This document shows, piece by piece, positions 51,694-61,000 of a DNA stretch of 64,000 bases; the first letter of the stretch is position 1; every line of letters starts with the position of its first letter. The notes under the pieces were generated by a model. It saw nothing but the letters and a program-made list of their open reading frames with translations. It did no database searches and was not told the origin of the DNA. Source of the DNA: Corallococcus caeni (lineage in GTDB: Bacteria > Myxococcota > Myxococcia > Myxococcales > Myxococcaceae); the NCBI RefSeq assembly GCF_036245865.1, contig NZ_BTTW01000003.1, positions 682,001-746,000 of the forward strand. Reading direction: 5' to 3'. Made by a program: the position numbers and the translations under genes.

Positions 51694-54600
51694 ACCTCGC
51701 GTGACGCTGCCGGGGCGCATCCTCCGCGCGTCCTTTGCCCGGCCCGGGCTGACGGTGCTCATCGTCCTGGCGCTGGCGGCCTTCGGCGCGGTGTCGCTGC
51801 GCAACCTGCGCCAGGACGTGTTCCCGGACCTGTCCGCGCCCATCTTCAACGTCATCGTGCAGAACCCGGCCATGGGCGCCGAGGAGCTGGAGACGGCGGT
51901 GGCCATCCCCATGGAAGTGGCGCTCGCGGGCCTGCCCCAGGTGCGCCGCATCCGCTCCACCTCGCAGCTGGGCGTCACACAGGTGACGGTGGAGTTCGAA
52001 CCGGACGCGGACTACTTCCGCAGCCGGCAGTACGTGGCGGAGCACGTGGCGCAGGTGGAGGGCGAGCTGCCGCCCGGCACCGACGCGCCGCTCGTGTCCA
52101 GCCTCACCGGCCGGCTCAACGAGGTCTTCGAGTTCACGCTGGAGGCGGAGCCCGGCAGCGCGGACCTGATGGCGCTGCGCGACCTGGCGGACTTCGACAT
52201 CAAGAACCGGCTGCTCGCGGTGCCCGGCGTCGCGGGCGTGGAGCGGCTGGGCGGCTACCTGCGCCAGTTCCAGGTGCTGCTGGATCCGGATCAACTGGTG
52301 GCGCGAGGCATCACGCTGGACGAGGTCCAGCACGGCCTGGAGGGCGCCAGCGTCAACGCGTCCGGCGGCTTCGTCACGCAGGGCCCCATGGAGTGGGCCG
52401 TGCGCGCGGTGGGCCGGGCGGAGACGGTGGAGGACCTGAACAACACCGTGGTCGCGCTGCGGGACGGGACGCCGGTGCTGCTGGGGGACGTGGCGGACGT
52501 GCGCGAGGCCCCCGCGCCGCGCCGGGGCATGGCGCACCGGCTCCAGGGCGAGGTGGTGAGCTGCCGCGTGAGCAAGCAGTTCGGCGCGGACACCGTGCGG
52601 GTGGCCGAAGGCGTGCGCGCGGCCATCGAGGAGCTGCGCCGCTCGCTGCCGCCGGGCGTGCAGCTGCGCGTCGTCTACGACCAATCCGAGCTGGTGGGCT
52701 CCGCGCTGGGAGGCGTGGGCCGGGCCATCCTGCTGGGCGCGTTCCTGGTGGTGGGCGTGCTCTTCCTGCTGCTGGGGGACTGGCGCGCGGCGCTCATCGT
52801 CACGCTCACCCTGCCCCTGTCGCTGGCGCTGGCGGGCCTCCTGCTCAAGGCGGCGGGCATCGGGTTGAACACGATGACGCTGGGAGGGCTGGCCATCGCG
52901 GTGGGCCTGCTCGTGGACGCGGCCATCATCGTCGTGGAGAACGTCATCCACGACCTGCGCGAGGGCAAGGGCCGCCGCTCGGTGCGCGACGAGGCGCTGG
53001 CGGCGGCGCTGGAGGTGGGCCGTCCCATCGCCTTCGCCACGCTCATCGTCGTCGCGGTGTTCATCCCGCTGTTCTCCATGACGGGCATCGAGGGCCGCAT
53101 GTACCAGCCGCTCGCGGCGGCGGTGGTGGCGTGCCTGGCCGCGTCGCTGGCGCTGGCGCTCACGCTGGTGCCGGTGGTGTCGGGGCTCCTCTTGCGCGCG
53201 CCGCGCGAGGACTCGCCGGAGGACGTGTGGATCATCCGCAAGGTGAAGGCCGCGTACGCGCCGCTGCTGGACAGGTGCATGCGTCACGCGGGGCTGGTGC
53301 GCGTGGTGGCGCTGGCCATCACCGTGCCGGCGCTGGGCCTGGCCTTCATGGTGGGCAGCGACTTCATGCCCCGGCTGGACGAAGGCGCGTTCCTGCTCCA
53401 GACGGTGCTGCCGCCGGAGGCGTCGCTGGACGAGGTGGACCGCCTCAACCACCGCGTGGAGGACGTGCTGCGCGAGTTCCCGGAGGTGGAGGACGTGGTG
53501 CGCCGCACCGGCCGCGCCGAGCGCACCGAGGACCCCATGCCCCACACGCTGTCCGACGTGCTGGTGGTCCTCAAGAAGGACACGGTCGGCGGCCGCGAGG
53601 CGCTGGAGTCGCGGATGCGCGAGGCGGTGGGGAAGGTGCCCGGCGTGTCGGTGCTCTTCACCACGCCGCTGGGCATGCGCATCGACGAGGGGCTGGGAGG
53701 CAGCCCCGCGGACCTCTCCGTGCGCATCTTCGGGCCGGACCTGGACACGCTGGCCGGGCTCGCGGAGCGCACGCGCGCGCTGATGGCGAAGGTGGACGGC
53801 GTGGAGGACCTGCGGGTGGAGCAACTGAGCGGCCTGCCCCAGCTGCGCGTCGCGGTGAACCGCGCGGCGGTGGCGCGCGTGGGCCTGACGCCCGGGGACG
53901 TCATCAAGGCCGTCCGCATCGGGCTGGTGGGTGACGAGGCCGCGCAGATCTGGCGGGGCCAGCGCCGCTACGACCTGGTGCTCCGGCTGGCGGACCACCG
54001 CCGGGGCGACGTGAACGCCCTGCGCAACCTGCTGGTGGACGGGCACGACGGCACGCGCATCCCCTTGAGCCAGCTGGCCACCATCGAGGAGACCACCGGC
54101 GCGGGGAGCGTGCGCCGGGAGGCGGGCAGCCGGCGCATCGCGGTGGAGGCGGGCGTGTCCGGCCGCGACCTGGGCGGCACGGCGGCGGAGGTGCGGGAGG
54201 TGCTGGCCACGCAGCTGAAGCTGCCCACGGGCTACTTCGTGGACGTGGGCGGCAAGGTGGAGAGCCAGGAGCGCGCGGCGCAGGCGCTGACGGTGGCCAT
54301 CGCCGTGGCGCTGCTCGCGGTGTTCGTCCTGCTCTACCTCGCGCTGGACTCGGTGGCGGAGGCGCTGGTCATCCTGGCCACCTTGCCGGACGCGTTCGTG
54401 GGCGGCATCCTCGCGCTGCTGATTGCAGGAGAGACGTGGAACGTGTCCAGCCTGGTGGGGCTCATCGGCCTGTTCGGCATCGCGGTGCAGAACGGCCTGG
54501 TGCTCGTGGCGCAGACGAAGGACCTGATGGCCCGGGGCAGGCCCTTCGCGGAGGCCGTGCGCGAGGCGAGCCTCGGTCGCGTGCGCCCCAAGCTGATGAC

Positions 54601-54811
54601 CGCGGGCACGGCCATCCTTGGCCTGTTGCCCCTGCTGGTGCTGCCGCTGCACGGGACGGAAATCGAGCGGCCGCTGGCGGTGGTGATGGTGGGCGGGCTC
54701 GTCACGTCCACCCTGTTCACGCTGCTGGCCCTGCCCACGTTCTACGCGCTGGTGCACGGCTTCCAGGAGCGCATCGCCGCGCGCAGGGCGGAGCGGAAGG
54801 CCCCGGCATGA
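51683..54811 (+). CDS. heavy-metal RND efflux pump (CusA/CzcA family)
   Basis: A 1042-residue HME-RND inner-membrane pump with 12 predicted helices and two large periplasmic loops. The proton-relay helix reads GGLAIAVGLLVDAAIIVVEN. It lacks the extra acidic residue typical of Co/Zn/Cd HME1 pumps and is closer to CusA-type sequences, suggesting monovalent copper/silver; this is by eye only. VGSDFMPRLDEGAFLLQ is the family porter motif. ATG 51683. The stop overlaps the start of the CorE-like sigma factor (ATGA). Confidence 0.93.
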   Translation: MATEPRVTLPGRILRASFARPGLTVLIVLALAAFGAVSLRNLRQDVFPDLSAPIFNVIVQNPAMGAEELETAVAIPMEVALAGLPQVRRIRSTSQLGVTQVTVEFEPDADYFRSRQYVAEHVAQVEGELPPGTDAPLVSSLTGRLNEVFEFTLEAEPGSADLMALRDLADFDIKNRLLAVPGVAGVERLGGYLRQFQVLLDPDQLVARGITLDEVQHGLEGASVNASGGFVTQGPMEWAVRAVGRAETVEDLNNTVVALRDGTPVLLGDVADVREAPAPRRGMAHRLQGEVVSCRVSKQFGADTVRVAEGVRAAIEELRRSLPPGVQLRVVYDQSELVGSALGGVGRAILLGAFLVVGVLFLLLGDWRAALIVTLTLPLSLALAGLLLKAAGIGLNTMTLGGLAIAVGLLVDAAIIVVENVIHDLREGKGRRSVRDEALAAALEVGRPIAFATLIVVAVFIPLFSMTGIEGRMYQPLAAAVVACLAASLALALTLVPVVSGLLLRAPREDSPEDVWIIRKVKAAYAPLLDRCMRHAGLVRVVALAITVPALGLAFMVGSDFMPRLDEGAFLLQTVLPPEASLDEVDRLNHRVEDVLREFPEVEDVVRRTGRAERTEDPMPHTLSDVLVVLKKDTVGGREALESRMREAVGKVPGVSVLFTTPLGMRIDEGLGGSPADLSVRIFGPDLDTLAGLAERTRALMAKVDGVEDLRVEQLSGLPQLRVAVNRAAVARVGLTPGDVIKAVRIGLVGDEAAQIWRGQRRYDLVLRLADHRRGDVNALRNLLVDGHDGTRIPLSQLATIEETTGAGSVRREAGSRRIAVEAGVSGRDLGGTAAEVREVLATQLKLPTGYFVDVGGKVESQERAAQALTVAIAVALLAVFVLLYLALDSVAEALVILATLPDAFVGGILALLIAGETWNVSSLVGLIGLFGIAVQNGLVLVAQTKDLMARGRPFAEAVREASLGRVRPKLMTAGTAILGLLPLLVLPLHGTEIERPLAVVMVGGLVTSTLFTLLALPTFYALVHGFQERIAARRAERKAPA

Positions 54812-55353
54812 TCCTGTCCCCGGAGGCGCTGGACGCGCTGCTGCGCCATCACCACGCGTTCCTCGCGTTCCTCACGCCGCGCGTGGGGAGCCAGGAGGCG
54901 GCGCGCGAGGTGCTCCAGGCCGCGTTCGTGAAGGGCATGGAGCAGGGGGGGGCCCTGCGCGAGGACCAGAGCGCGGTGGCCTGGTTCTACCGGCTCCTGC
55001 GCAACGCGCTGGTGGACCGCCACCGCCGGGGCCAGCGCGAGGTCACCGCGCTGGAGTCGCTGGCCCACGAACAGCCGCTGTCCACCGAGGACGCCTCCGG
55101 GTTGGAAGCGACGGTGTGCGGCTGCGTGGCGGGGCTCGCGGGGACGCTCAAGCCCGAATACGCGGAGGCCGTGCGCCGCGTGGACCTGGAGGGGCTGAGC
55201 GTGGCCGCGTACGCGAAGGAGGCGGGCCTCTCCGCCAACAACGCCGCCGTGCGGCTGCACCGCGCGCGGCAGGCCCTGGGCCGCCAGCTGGTGGAGCTGT
55301 GCGGCCACTGCTGCGCGCAGGGCTGCGTGGACTGTGCCTGCGCGCCCGCTTGA
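54808..55353 (+). CDS. CorE-like metal-responsive ECF sigma factor
   Basis: A 181-residue ECF sigma factor. Region 2 (AAREVLQAAFVKGMEQGGAL, AVAWFYRLLRNALVDRHRRG) and region 4 (LEGLSVAAYAKEAGLSANNA, AVRLHRARQALGRQL) are followed by a Cys-rich tail CGHCCAQGCVDCACAPA (CxxCCx3CxxCxC). This is the layout of CorE/CorE2 of Myxococcus xanthus (ECF44), where the Cys-rich domain senses copper or cadmium/zinc directly and no anti-sigma factor is used. Its ATG overlaps the RND pump stop, so it is co-translated with the pump and likely autoregulates the island. Which metal it senses is not determined. Confidence 0.88.
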   Translation: MILSPEALDALLRHHHAFLAFLTPRVGSQEAAREVLQAAFVKGMEQGGALREDQSAVAWFYRLLRNALVDRHRRGQREVTALESLAHEQPLSTEDASGLEATVCGCVAGLAGTLKPEYAEAVRRVDLEGLSVAAYAKEAGLSANNAAVRLHRARQALGRQLVELCGHCCAQGCVDCACAPA

Positions 55354-55418
55354 AAATGCGGGTGTAAGAGCGCGCGGGGCCGGGCGTCAGCGTGGGGGAA
55401 CGCAGCTGGAGGTCTCCC

Positions 55419-56072
55419 ATGGACGTCGCCACCTTCACCCGGCCGGCCCTGCCCGCCGCCACCCTCGCCTTCCTCCTCTTCGCCATGGTGCTGCCGTCGG
55501 TGCGCCTGCGCCGCCGCACGGGCCGCCCGGCGCTGGTGCTGCATCGCTCCGGGCCGCCGCTCCAGCGGGTCATCGGCTTGGGCATGGCGCTGTTCATGGG
55601 CGCCATCGTGCTCTGGAGCGCGGCGCACCTGGCCTTCGGTGAGCCGGCGCTGGGCGTGTGGCACGTCCCCCCGGCGCTCCGGTGGAGCGGCTGGGCCCTG
55701 GTCGCCGCCGGGTTCGCCCTCACGGTGCGGGCCCAGGTGGAGATGGGCGCGTCGTGGCGCATCGGCATCGACTCGGAGCGGACGGAGCTGGTGACGGGCG
55801 GCCTCTTCGGCGTCGTGCGCAACCCCATCTTCAGCGGGATGCTCGTCGTGGTGACGGGCCTCACGCTCGCGACCCCGAGCGCGTGGACGGTGATGGGCTG
55901 GCTCGACTACCTGCTCCTGGTGTCGCTCCAGGTGCGGTTGGAAGAGGATCACCTGCTGCGCCTCCACGGCGGCGTGTATCAGCGCTACGCGGCGCGCGTG
56001 GGCCGCTTCATCCCGGGCGTGGGGCGGCTCGACCCGGTGGGCCTGGACGCCGCTCCGCGCATCACAGTGTGA
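55419..56072 (+). CDS. isoprenylcysteine-carboxyl-methyltransferase-like membrane protein
   Basis: A 217-residue membrane protein with about five hydrophobic helices. The C-terminal SAM-binding signature of the ICMT/PEMT family is present: TGGLFGVVRNPIFSGMLVVV and RLEEDHLLRLHGGVYQRYAA. Such genes are often found in bacterial metal-resistance loci with unknown role. GGAGGT (55408-55413) fixes ATG 55419. It follows the sigma gene by 65 bp. Confidence 0.85.
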   Translation: MDVATFTRPALPAATLAFLLFAMVLPSVRLRRRTGRPALVLHRSGPPLQRVIGLGMALFMGAIVLWSAAHLAFGEPALGVWHVPPALRWSGWALVAAGFALTVRAQVEMGASWRIGIDSERTELVTGGLFGVVRNPIFSGMLVVVTGLTLATPSAWTVMGWLDYLLLVSLQVRLEEDHLLRLHGGVYQRYAARVGRFIPGVGRLDPVGLDAAPRITV

Positions 56073-56087
56073 CGTTGGCGGTCACAC
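56067..56087. promoter_or_regulatory. 7-bp inverted repeat after the ICMT-like gene
   Basis: GTGTGAC-N7-GTCACAC has perfect arms and overlaps the stop codon of the ICMT-like gene. It lies about 146 bp upstream of the second TolC-type gene. It may be an attenuating hairpin or operator. Confidence 0.35.
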
Positions 56088-56232
56088 CTCACCCGAAGTG
56101 CCCATGGGAACGTGCTCCGCTGGACGCCGTCATTCCATGGGGTTGCGTTACCGGACGTCATGGCCCGGGCCTTGCTCGACAGCCGCCGGTGTCCTGGCTG
56201 CCGTACGGGCACGCCCTTTTTCGAGGTCTCGT

Positions 56233-57669
56233 GTGCACTGGAAATCCCCCTGGCTCCTCTCCGTTCTGCTGCTCGGTGGCTGCGCGTCCGTCCAGAAGGA
56301 GCGCGGCCACCTGGAAGTGGCGGCGCTCGTGGAGGAGCGGACAGGCTTGAATACGCGTTGGAACCAGGGCACGCCCGAGGACGCCCAGGTGCGGCAACAC
56401 CTGGACGCCCTGCTGGCCGGCGACCTCACGTCGGATCACGCGGTGGAGGTGGCGCTGCTCAACAACCCCGCGCTCCAGGGGACGTACGAGGAGCTGGGCG
56501 TGTCCCAGGCGGACATGGTGCAGGCCGGGCTGCTCACCAATCCGTCCTTCGACGGGAGCATCGGCTTCCCGCTGACCTCGGACGGCGGCATGGAGCACGA
56601 GTTCTCCATCGTCCAGAGCTTCGTGGACATCTTCACGCTGCCCCTGCGCAAGCGCGTGGCGAACGAGCAGTTCCTGGCGGACACGCTGCGCGTCGCGCAC
56701 GAGGCGCTGGTCACCACGGCGGAGGTGCGCCAGACGTTCACGGAGGTGCAGGCCCGGCAGCAGCTGGTCGCGCTGCGCCGCGAGGTGCTCCAGGCCGCGG
56801 ACGCGGCGGCGGACCTGTCCGGCCGGCTGCGCGCCGCGGGAAACGTCACGGCGCTGGCCCTGGCCACCGAACAGGCCGCGCTGGAGCAGGCGCGGCTGGA
56901 GCTGGCGCAGGACGAGCTGGCGCTGTTCGAAGCGCGCGAACACCTCAACCGCCTGATGGGCCTGTTCGGTCCGAGGGTCCAGTGGACGTTGGCCCAGAAG
57001 CTGCCGGAGGTCCCCGCCGCCGAGGCGTCGCTGGAGCACCTGGAGACGCTGGCCATCCGGCAGCGGCTGGACATCGACGCGGCCCGCAAGCAGGTGTCGC
57101 TGCTGTGGAACGCGCTGGAGCTGGCGCGCAGCACGCGCTTCTTCGGCCGCGTGGACGTGGGCGTGCACACGCACCGCGACGCGAACGGGCCGCGCCTGCT
57201 GGGGCCCACGCTGTCGCTGGAGCTGCCCATCTTCGATCAGCGGCAGGCGCTCATCGCGAAGCTGGAAGCACAGCACCGCCAGGGCGAAGACCGGCTGACG
57301 GAGCTGTCCGTCAACGCCCGCTCGGAGGTGCGCGCCGCCAGGGCCCGGCTGGTGACGCTGCGGAACATGGCGGAGCGCTACCAGAAGGTCGTGCTCCCGC
57401 TGCGCACCACCATCCTCGAGGAGTCACAGCGCCAGTACAACGCCATGCAGATCGGCCTCCCCGCCCTCCTCATCGCCAGACGCGACCAGGTGGAGGCCTG
57501 GAGGGCCTACCTGGAGACGGTCCGCGACTACTGGATGGCGCGGGCCGACCTGGAGCGCCTCGTGGGCGGACGCCTGCCCGTGCCCACCGCTCCCGCGCCC
57601 ACTCCTGAGCCCACTTCCGCTCCGTCCCCTTCCCCCGAGCCCACCCATGAGCACCATGAAGCCCACTGA
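56233..57669 (+). CDS. second TolC-type outer-membrane lipoprotein
   Basis: A 478-residue lipoprotein (signal VHWKSPWLLSVLLLGGCAS). The TolC-family helical repeats follow (DHAVEVALLNNPALQGTYEE, ARQQLVALRREVLQAADAAA, and later RLVTLRNMAERYQKVVLPLR). The C-terminus is a Pro/Glu/His-rich tail (PTAPAPTPEP through THEHHEAH) that could bind metal. GTG 56233 has GAGGT upstream. It is coupled by a 23-bp overlap to the multicopper oxidase gene, and has no adaptor or pump of its own here. Confidence 0.88.
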   Translation: MHWKSPWLLSVLLLGGCASVQKERGHLEVAALVEERTGLNTRWNQGTPEDAQVRQHLDALLAGDLTSDHAVEVALLNNPALQGTYEELGVSQADMVQAGLLTNPSFDGSIGFPLTSDGGMEHEFSIVQSFVDIFTLPLRKRVANEQFLADTLRVAHEALVTTAEVRQTFTEVQARQQLVALRREVLQAADAAADLSGRLRAAGNVTALALATEQAALEQARLELAQDELALFEAREHLNRLMGLFGPRVQWTLAQKLPEVPAAEASLEHLETLAIRQRLDIDAARKQVSLLWNALELARSTRFFGRVDVGVHTHRDANGPRLLGPTLSLELPIFDQRQALIAKLEAQHRQGEDRLTELSVNARSEVRAARARLVTLRNMAERYQKVVLPLRTTILEESQRQYNAMQIGLPALLIARRDQVEAWRAYLETVRDYWMARADLERLVGGRLPVPTAPAPTPEPTSAPSPSPEPTHEHHEAH

Positions 57670-59077
57670 CGAAACCCCAGGGCCCTCCGAGGACACGACG
57701 TCCGAGGTCACCGATACGACTCCCGCGCTCACGCGCCGCACCCTGCTCGCGCGCACCGGCGCCACGCTGGCGACGGGCGCCCTGCTGATGCACGGCCGCG
57801 CCCAGGCCCAATCCAGCGTGCCCGGCGCGAACGCCCCGCGCGCAGGCTCCGCCGCGGACACGGGCGGCAAGGTCGCCCGGCAATCGCACCTGCCGCCCGG
57901 AAAGGCGGGCCGCGACTACCGGCCCGTCGTCGTGCCCAACGGCGCGAAGCTGCCGTGGAAGGACGTGGGCGGCGTGAAGGTGTTCCACATGGTGGCCGAG
58001 GAGGTGGAGCACGAGTTCGCGCCCGGCCTCAAGGCCACGTGCTGGGGCTACAACGGCCACGTGCACGGGCCCACCATCGAGGTGGTGGAGGGCGACCGCG
58101 TGCGCTTCTACGTCACGAACCGGCTGCCCGCGTCCACCACCGTGCACTGGCACGGCATCCTGCTCCCCAGCGGCATGGACGGCGTGGGCGGGCTGAACCA
58201 GAAGGCCATCGCGCCGGGGGAGACGTACCGCTACGAGTTCACGGTGCGCCAGTCGGGGACGGGGATGTACCACTCGCACCACGACGAGATGACGCAGATG
58301 GCGCTGGGCATGGTGGGCCTGTTCATCATCCACCCGCGCAGGCCGGTGGGGCCGCGCGTGGACCGGGACTTCGCCATCATGCTGCACGAGTGGCGCATCG
58401 ACCCGGGCACGCGGCGTCCGGACCCCAACGAGATGACGGACTTCAACGTGCTGACGATGAACGCGAAGGCGTTCCCCGGCACGGAGCCGCTGGTCGTGCG
58501 CAAGGGCGAGCGGGTGCGGATCCGCTTCGGAAACCTGAGCGCGATGGACCACCACCCCATCCACCTGCACGGCTACCAGTTCCGCATCACGGAGACGGAC
58601 GGCGGCCGCATCCCGGAGAGCGCGCAGTGGCCGGAGACGACGGTGCTGGTGCCCACGGGCAGCACGCGCACCATCGAGTTCGTGGCGGACGAGCCCGGCG
58701 ACTGGGCCATGCACTGCCACATGACCCACCACGTGATGAACCAGATGGGCCACGACGTGCCGAACATGGTCGGCGTGAAGCCCCAGGGCCTGGACGCGAA
58801 GGTACGGCCGCTCCTGCCCGGCTACATGACCATGGGGCAGACCGGCATGGGGGACATGGCGGGCATGCACCACATGCCCATGCCCGCGAACTCCATCCCC
58901 ATGGTGGGCGGCAAGGGCCCCTACGACGACATCACCATGGGAGGCATGTTCACCCTCCTCAAGGTGCGCGACCACCTGGACGGCGAAGGAGACCCGGGCT
59001 GGTACACCCCGCCGCAGGGAACGCAGGCAAGGCCCGCGCAGGAGGACGAGCTGCGGCGGGACGGAATCATCGTCTGA
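57647..59077 (+). CDS. Tat-exported multicopper oxidase (CuoB/CopA-like)
   Basis: A 476-residue multicopper oxidase. The twin-arginine signal is LTRRTLLARTGATLATGALL. All four copper-binding blocks are present: TVHWHGI, MYHSHHDEM, HHPIHLHGYQF and MHCHMTHHVMNQM (with the axial Met for type-1 copper). Extra Met/His segments (MTMGQTGMGDMAGMHHMPMP) near the C-terminus are typical of copper-resistance oxidases. It oxidises Cu(I) in the periplasm. ATG 57647 or 57656. The Myxococcus CuoB enzyme is under CorE control, which fits the linked sigma gene. Confidence 0.93.
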   Translation: MSTMKPTDETPGPSEDTTSEVTDTTPALTRRTLLARTGATLATGALLMHGRAQAQSSVPGANAPRAGSAADTGGKVARQSHLPPGKAGRDYRPVVVPNGAKLPWKDVGGVKVFHMVAEEVEHEFAPGLKATCWGYNGHVHGPTIEVVEGDRVRFYVTNRLPASTTVHWHGILLPSGMDGVGGLNQKAIAPGETYRYEFTVRQSGTGMYHSHHDEMTQMALGMVGLFIIHPRRPVGPRVDRDFAIMLHEWRIDPGTRRPDPNEMTDFNVLTMNAKAFPGTEPLVVRKGERVRIRFGNLSAMDHHPIHLHGYQFRITETDGGRIPESAQWPETTVLVPTGSTRTIEFVADEPGDWAMHCHMTHHVMNQMGHDVPNMVGVKPQGLDAKVRPLLPGYMTMGQTGMGDMAGMHHMPMPANSIPMVGGKGPYDDITMGGMFTLLKVRDHLDGEGDPGWYTPPQGTQARPAQEDELRRDGIIV

Positions 59078-59132
59078 GGCGCACCCCGGGGGCACGGCTG
59101 CCTGCATGCCGTGGAAGCACGCCTCCCCCTAC

Positions 59133-59157
59133 GGCCCCGGCCATTGCACCCGGGGCC
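59133..59157. terminator. terminator-like hairpin after the multicopper oxidase gene
   Basis: GGCCCCGG and CCGGGGCC form an 8-bp GC stem with a 9-nt loop, 55 bp after the stop, with AATTTT about 12 nt further. It is a plausible Rho-independent terminator of the copper operon, although the T-run is short and displaced. Confidence 0.45.
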
Positions 59158-59275
59158 GCCGCCAACCAATTTTCCCATCTGTTCAGCACCTTTCGCCAGT
59201 GGCCGTTCCGCTCGCTTCCCGAATCCGTCAGTGCTTGCGTGACTCCTCGGCGGTCTGGTGACGGGGGGACGTGCC

Positions 59276-60967
59276 ATGGCGAGCATCGCGGAGATCATCC
59301 GGAGCAACCACGGGGAGATCGTACGGTGCTGGATGGAGGAGGCGACCCGGGCCGCGTCGGCCCGAGGCCTGGACAAGCCCGAGTTCAGGAACATCATGCC
59401 TACCTATCTCGCGTCCCTCGCGGAAGCGCGGGCCTCGGGCGGTGACGGCGATGACATGCAGCGCCAGCACGTCGAAAGCCATGTGTCCGCGCGGCTTCGC
59501 CAGGGCTTCCATGTCGCGGAGGTGGTCGAGGAGTTCGCCATCCTGGGACGGTGCATCACCCAGATGTGGGCCCACACGCCCCCCGCGCTGCAGCCCGACG
59601 TCCATGACGTCGAGCGGCTCTACACCGAGCTGCACGTCGCCATGGAGAGCGTCACGGACCTCTTCGGCAAGCACCTGCTGGAGGAAGAACAGACGGAGAA
59701 GCGCTACCTGCGGCTCCTCCAGCAAGTGGCCAGCGAAGCCCTCCGGTTGGATGGACCCGCCAGCCGGAACCGGCTGAAGGAACTGCTGGAGGTCATCCTG
59801 GAGGCCATGGGCGCCCAGAGCGGCGCCCTGCTGCTGTATGAGCCAGCCGGCGAGCGCCTGGTCACAGCGGCCTCCACGGGAGCCGCCAACGAGCAGTTGG
59901 AACACTACGCGACCTCGTTGGACGCGAAGTCCTTTCCCGGGAGCATCGTGGCGGCGGGCGAGGAGACCTACTCCCTCTGGGATGCCATGACCACGACGCT
60001 CGAGGTGAGCGACACGCTCCGGCAGGGAGGGCTCCACTCCCTGCTCGGGGTCCGGCTGCCCGCCCACCGGGCCCTGATGGGGGTCCTCTACATCGGGCTG
60101 ACCGACACCCGTGAGTTCACCAGCCGGGAGAAGCAGCGGCTCCAGACCCTGGGCCAGCACCTGAGCATCCACCTGGAGAACGCCCAGCTGTACGCGAACC
60201 TCCAGGACAAGGTCGAAGCGCTCCAGGCAGAGCGAAGCCTCCGCGAGCAGTTCGTCACCATCCTGGCCCATGACCTCCGGGGCCCCTTGTCCGCGGCGAG
60301 GCTGGGCGCCCACGCGCTCATCCGGGCGCCGGAGAAGCTGGACACGCGGCGCGACCTGGCGCTGAGGATCGACCGGAACATCGACCGGGCGGATCAGATG
60401 GTGAAGGACCTGCTCGACGCCAACCGCATCCAGGCGGGCCAACGGCTGCCGCTCCGGCTCGACACGTGCGACCTGGGAGGCATCGCCCACGACGTCGTCG
60501 AGGAGCTGTCGATGCTCCATGGCGAGCGCTTCGTGCTCAAGGCGGCGGAGCGCGTCCGGGGCATCTGGAGCGCGGAGGAGCTGCGCCGCGCCTTGTGGAA
60601 CCTGGGCACCAACGCCATCAAGTACGGAGCGGACGCCCTCCCCATCACCTTCACCGTCACGTCGACGGAGACGGAAGCGCGAGCCTCCGTGCACAACCAG
60701 GGGCCGGCGATTGCTCGCGCCGACCAGGAGACCATCTTCAGGCCCTTCATCCGGACACGCTCCGCGCAGACGGGGAGTTCGCATGGCTGGGGGCTGGGCC
60801 TGTCGCTGGTGTGGGGGTGCGCCCAGGCGCACGGAGGAAGGGTCGAGCTGACGAGCGACGCCGACACCGGGACGACGTTCAGCCTGGTGCTGCCCTGGGA
60901 CGCCCGCCCGTTCCAGGCGGACCTGGGCAAATCCGAGAATACCGGGCGGGTTTCGAGCGGTGCCTGA
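59276..60967 (+). CDS. RsbRD/GAF sensor histidine kinase
   Basis: A 563-residue cytosolic kinase. The N-terminal RsbRD-like helical domain (ASIAEIIRSNHGEIVRCWME) and a GAF domain (about 150-310; LGVRLPAHRALMGVLYIGLT) are followed by HisKA (VTILAHDLRGPLSAARLG) and HATPase (LWNLGTNAIKYGADALP, GWGLGLSLVWG). No receiver is adjacent, so it is an orphan kinase. ATG 59276. Confidence 0.92.
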   Translation: MASIAEIIRSNHGEIVRCWMEEATRAASARGLDKPEFRNIMPTYLASLAEARASGGDGDDMQRQHVESHVSARLRQGFHVAEVVEEFAILGRCITQMWAHTPPALQPDVHDVERLYTELHVAMESVTDLFGKHLLEEEQTEKRYLRLLQQVASEALRLDGPASRNRLKELLEVILEAMGAQSGALLLYEPAGERLVTAASTGAANEQLEHYATSLDAKSFPGSIVAAGEETYSLWDAMTTTLEVSDTLRQGGLHSLLGVRLPAHRALMGVLYIGLTDTREFTSREKQRLQTLGQHLSIHLENAQLYANLQDKVEALQAERSLREQFVTILAHDLRGPLSAARLGAHALIRAPEKLDTRRDLALRIDRNIDRADQMVKDLLDANRIQAGQRLPLRLDTCDLGGIAHDVVEELSMLHGERFVLKAAERVRGIWSAEELRRALWNLGTNAIKYGADALPITFTVTSTETEARASVHNQGPAIARADQETIFRPFIRTRSAQTGSSHGWGLGLSLVWGCAQAHGGRVELTSDADTGTTFSLVLPWDARPFQADLGKSENTGRVSSGA

Positions 60968-61000
60968 CAGGAGGCTGACACGGCAGGGGGTTCCTCCCAC

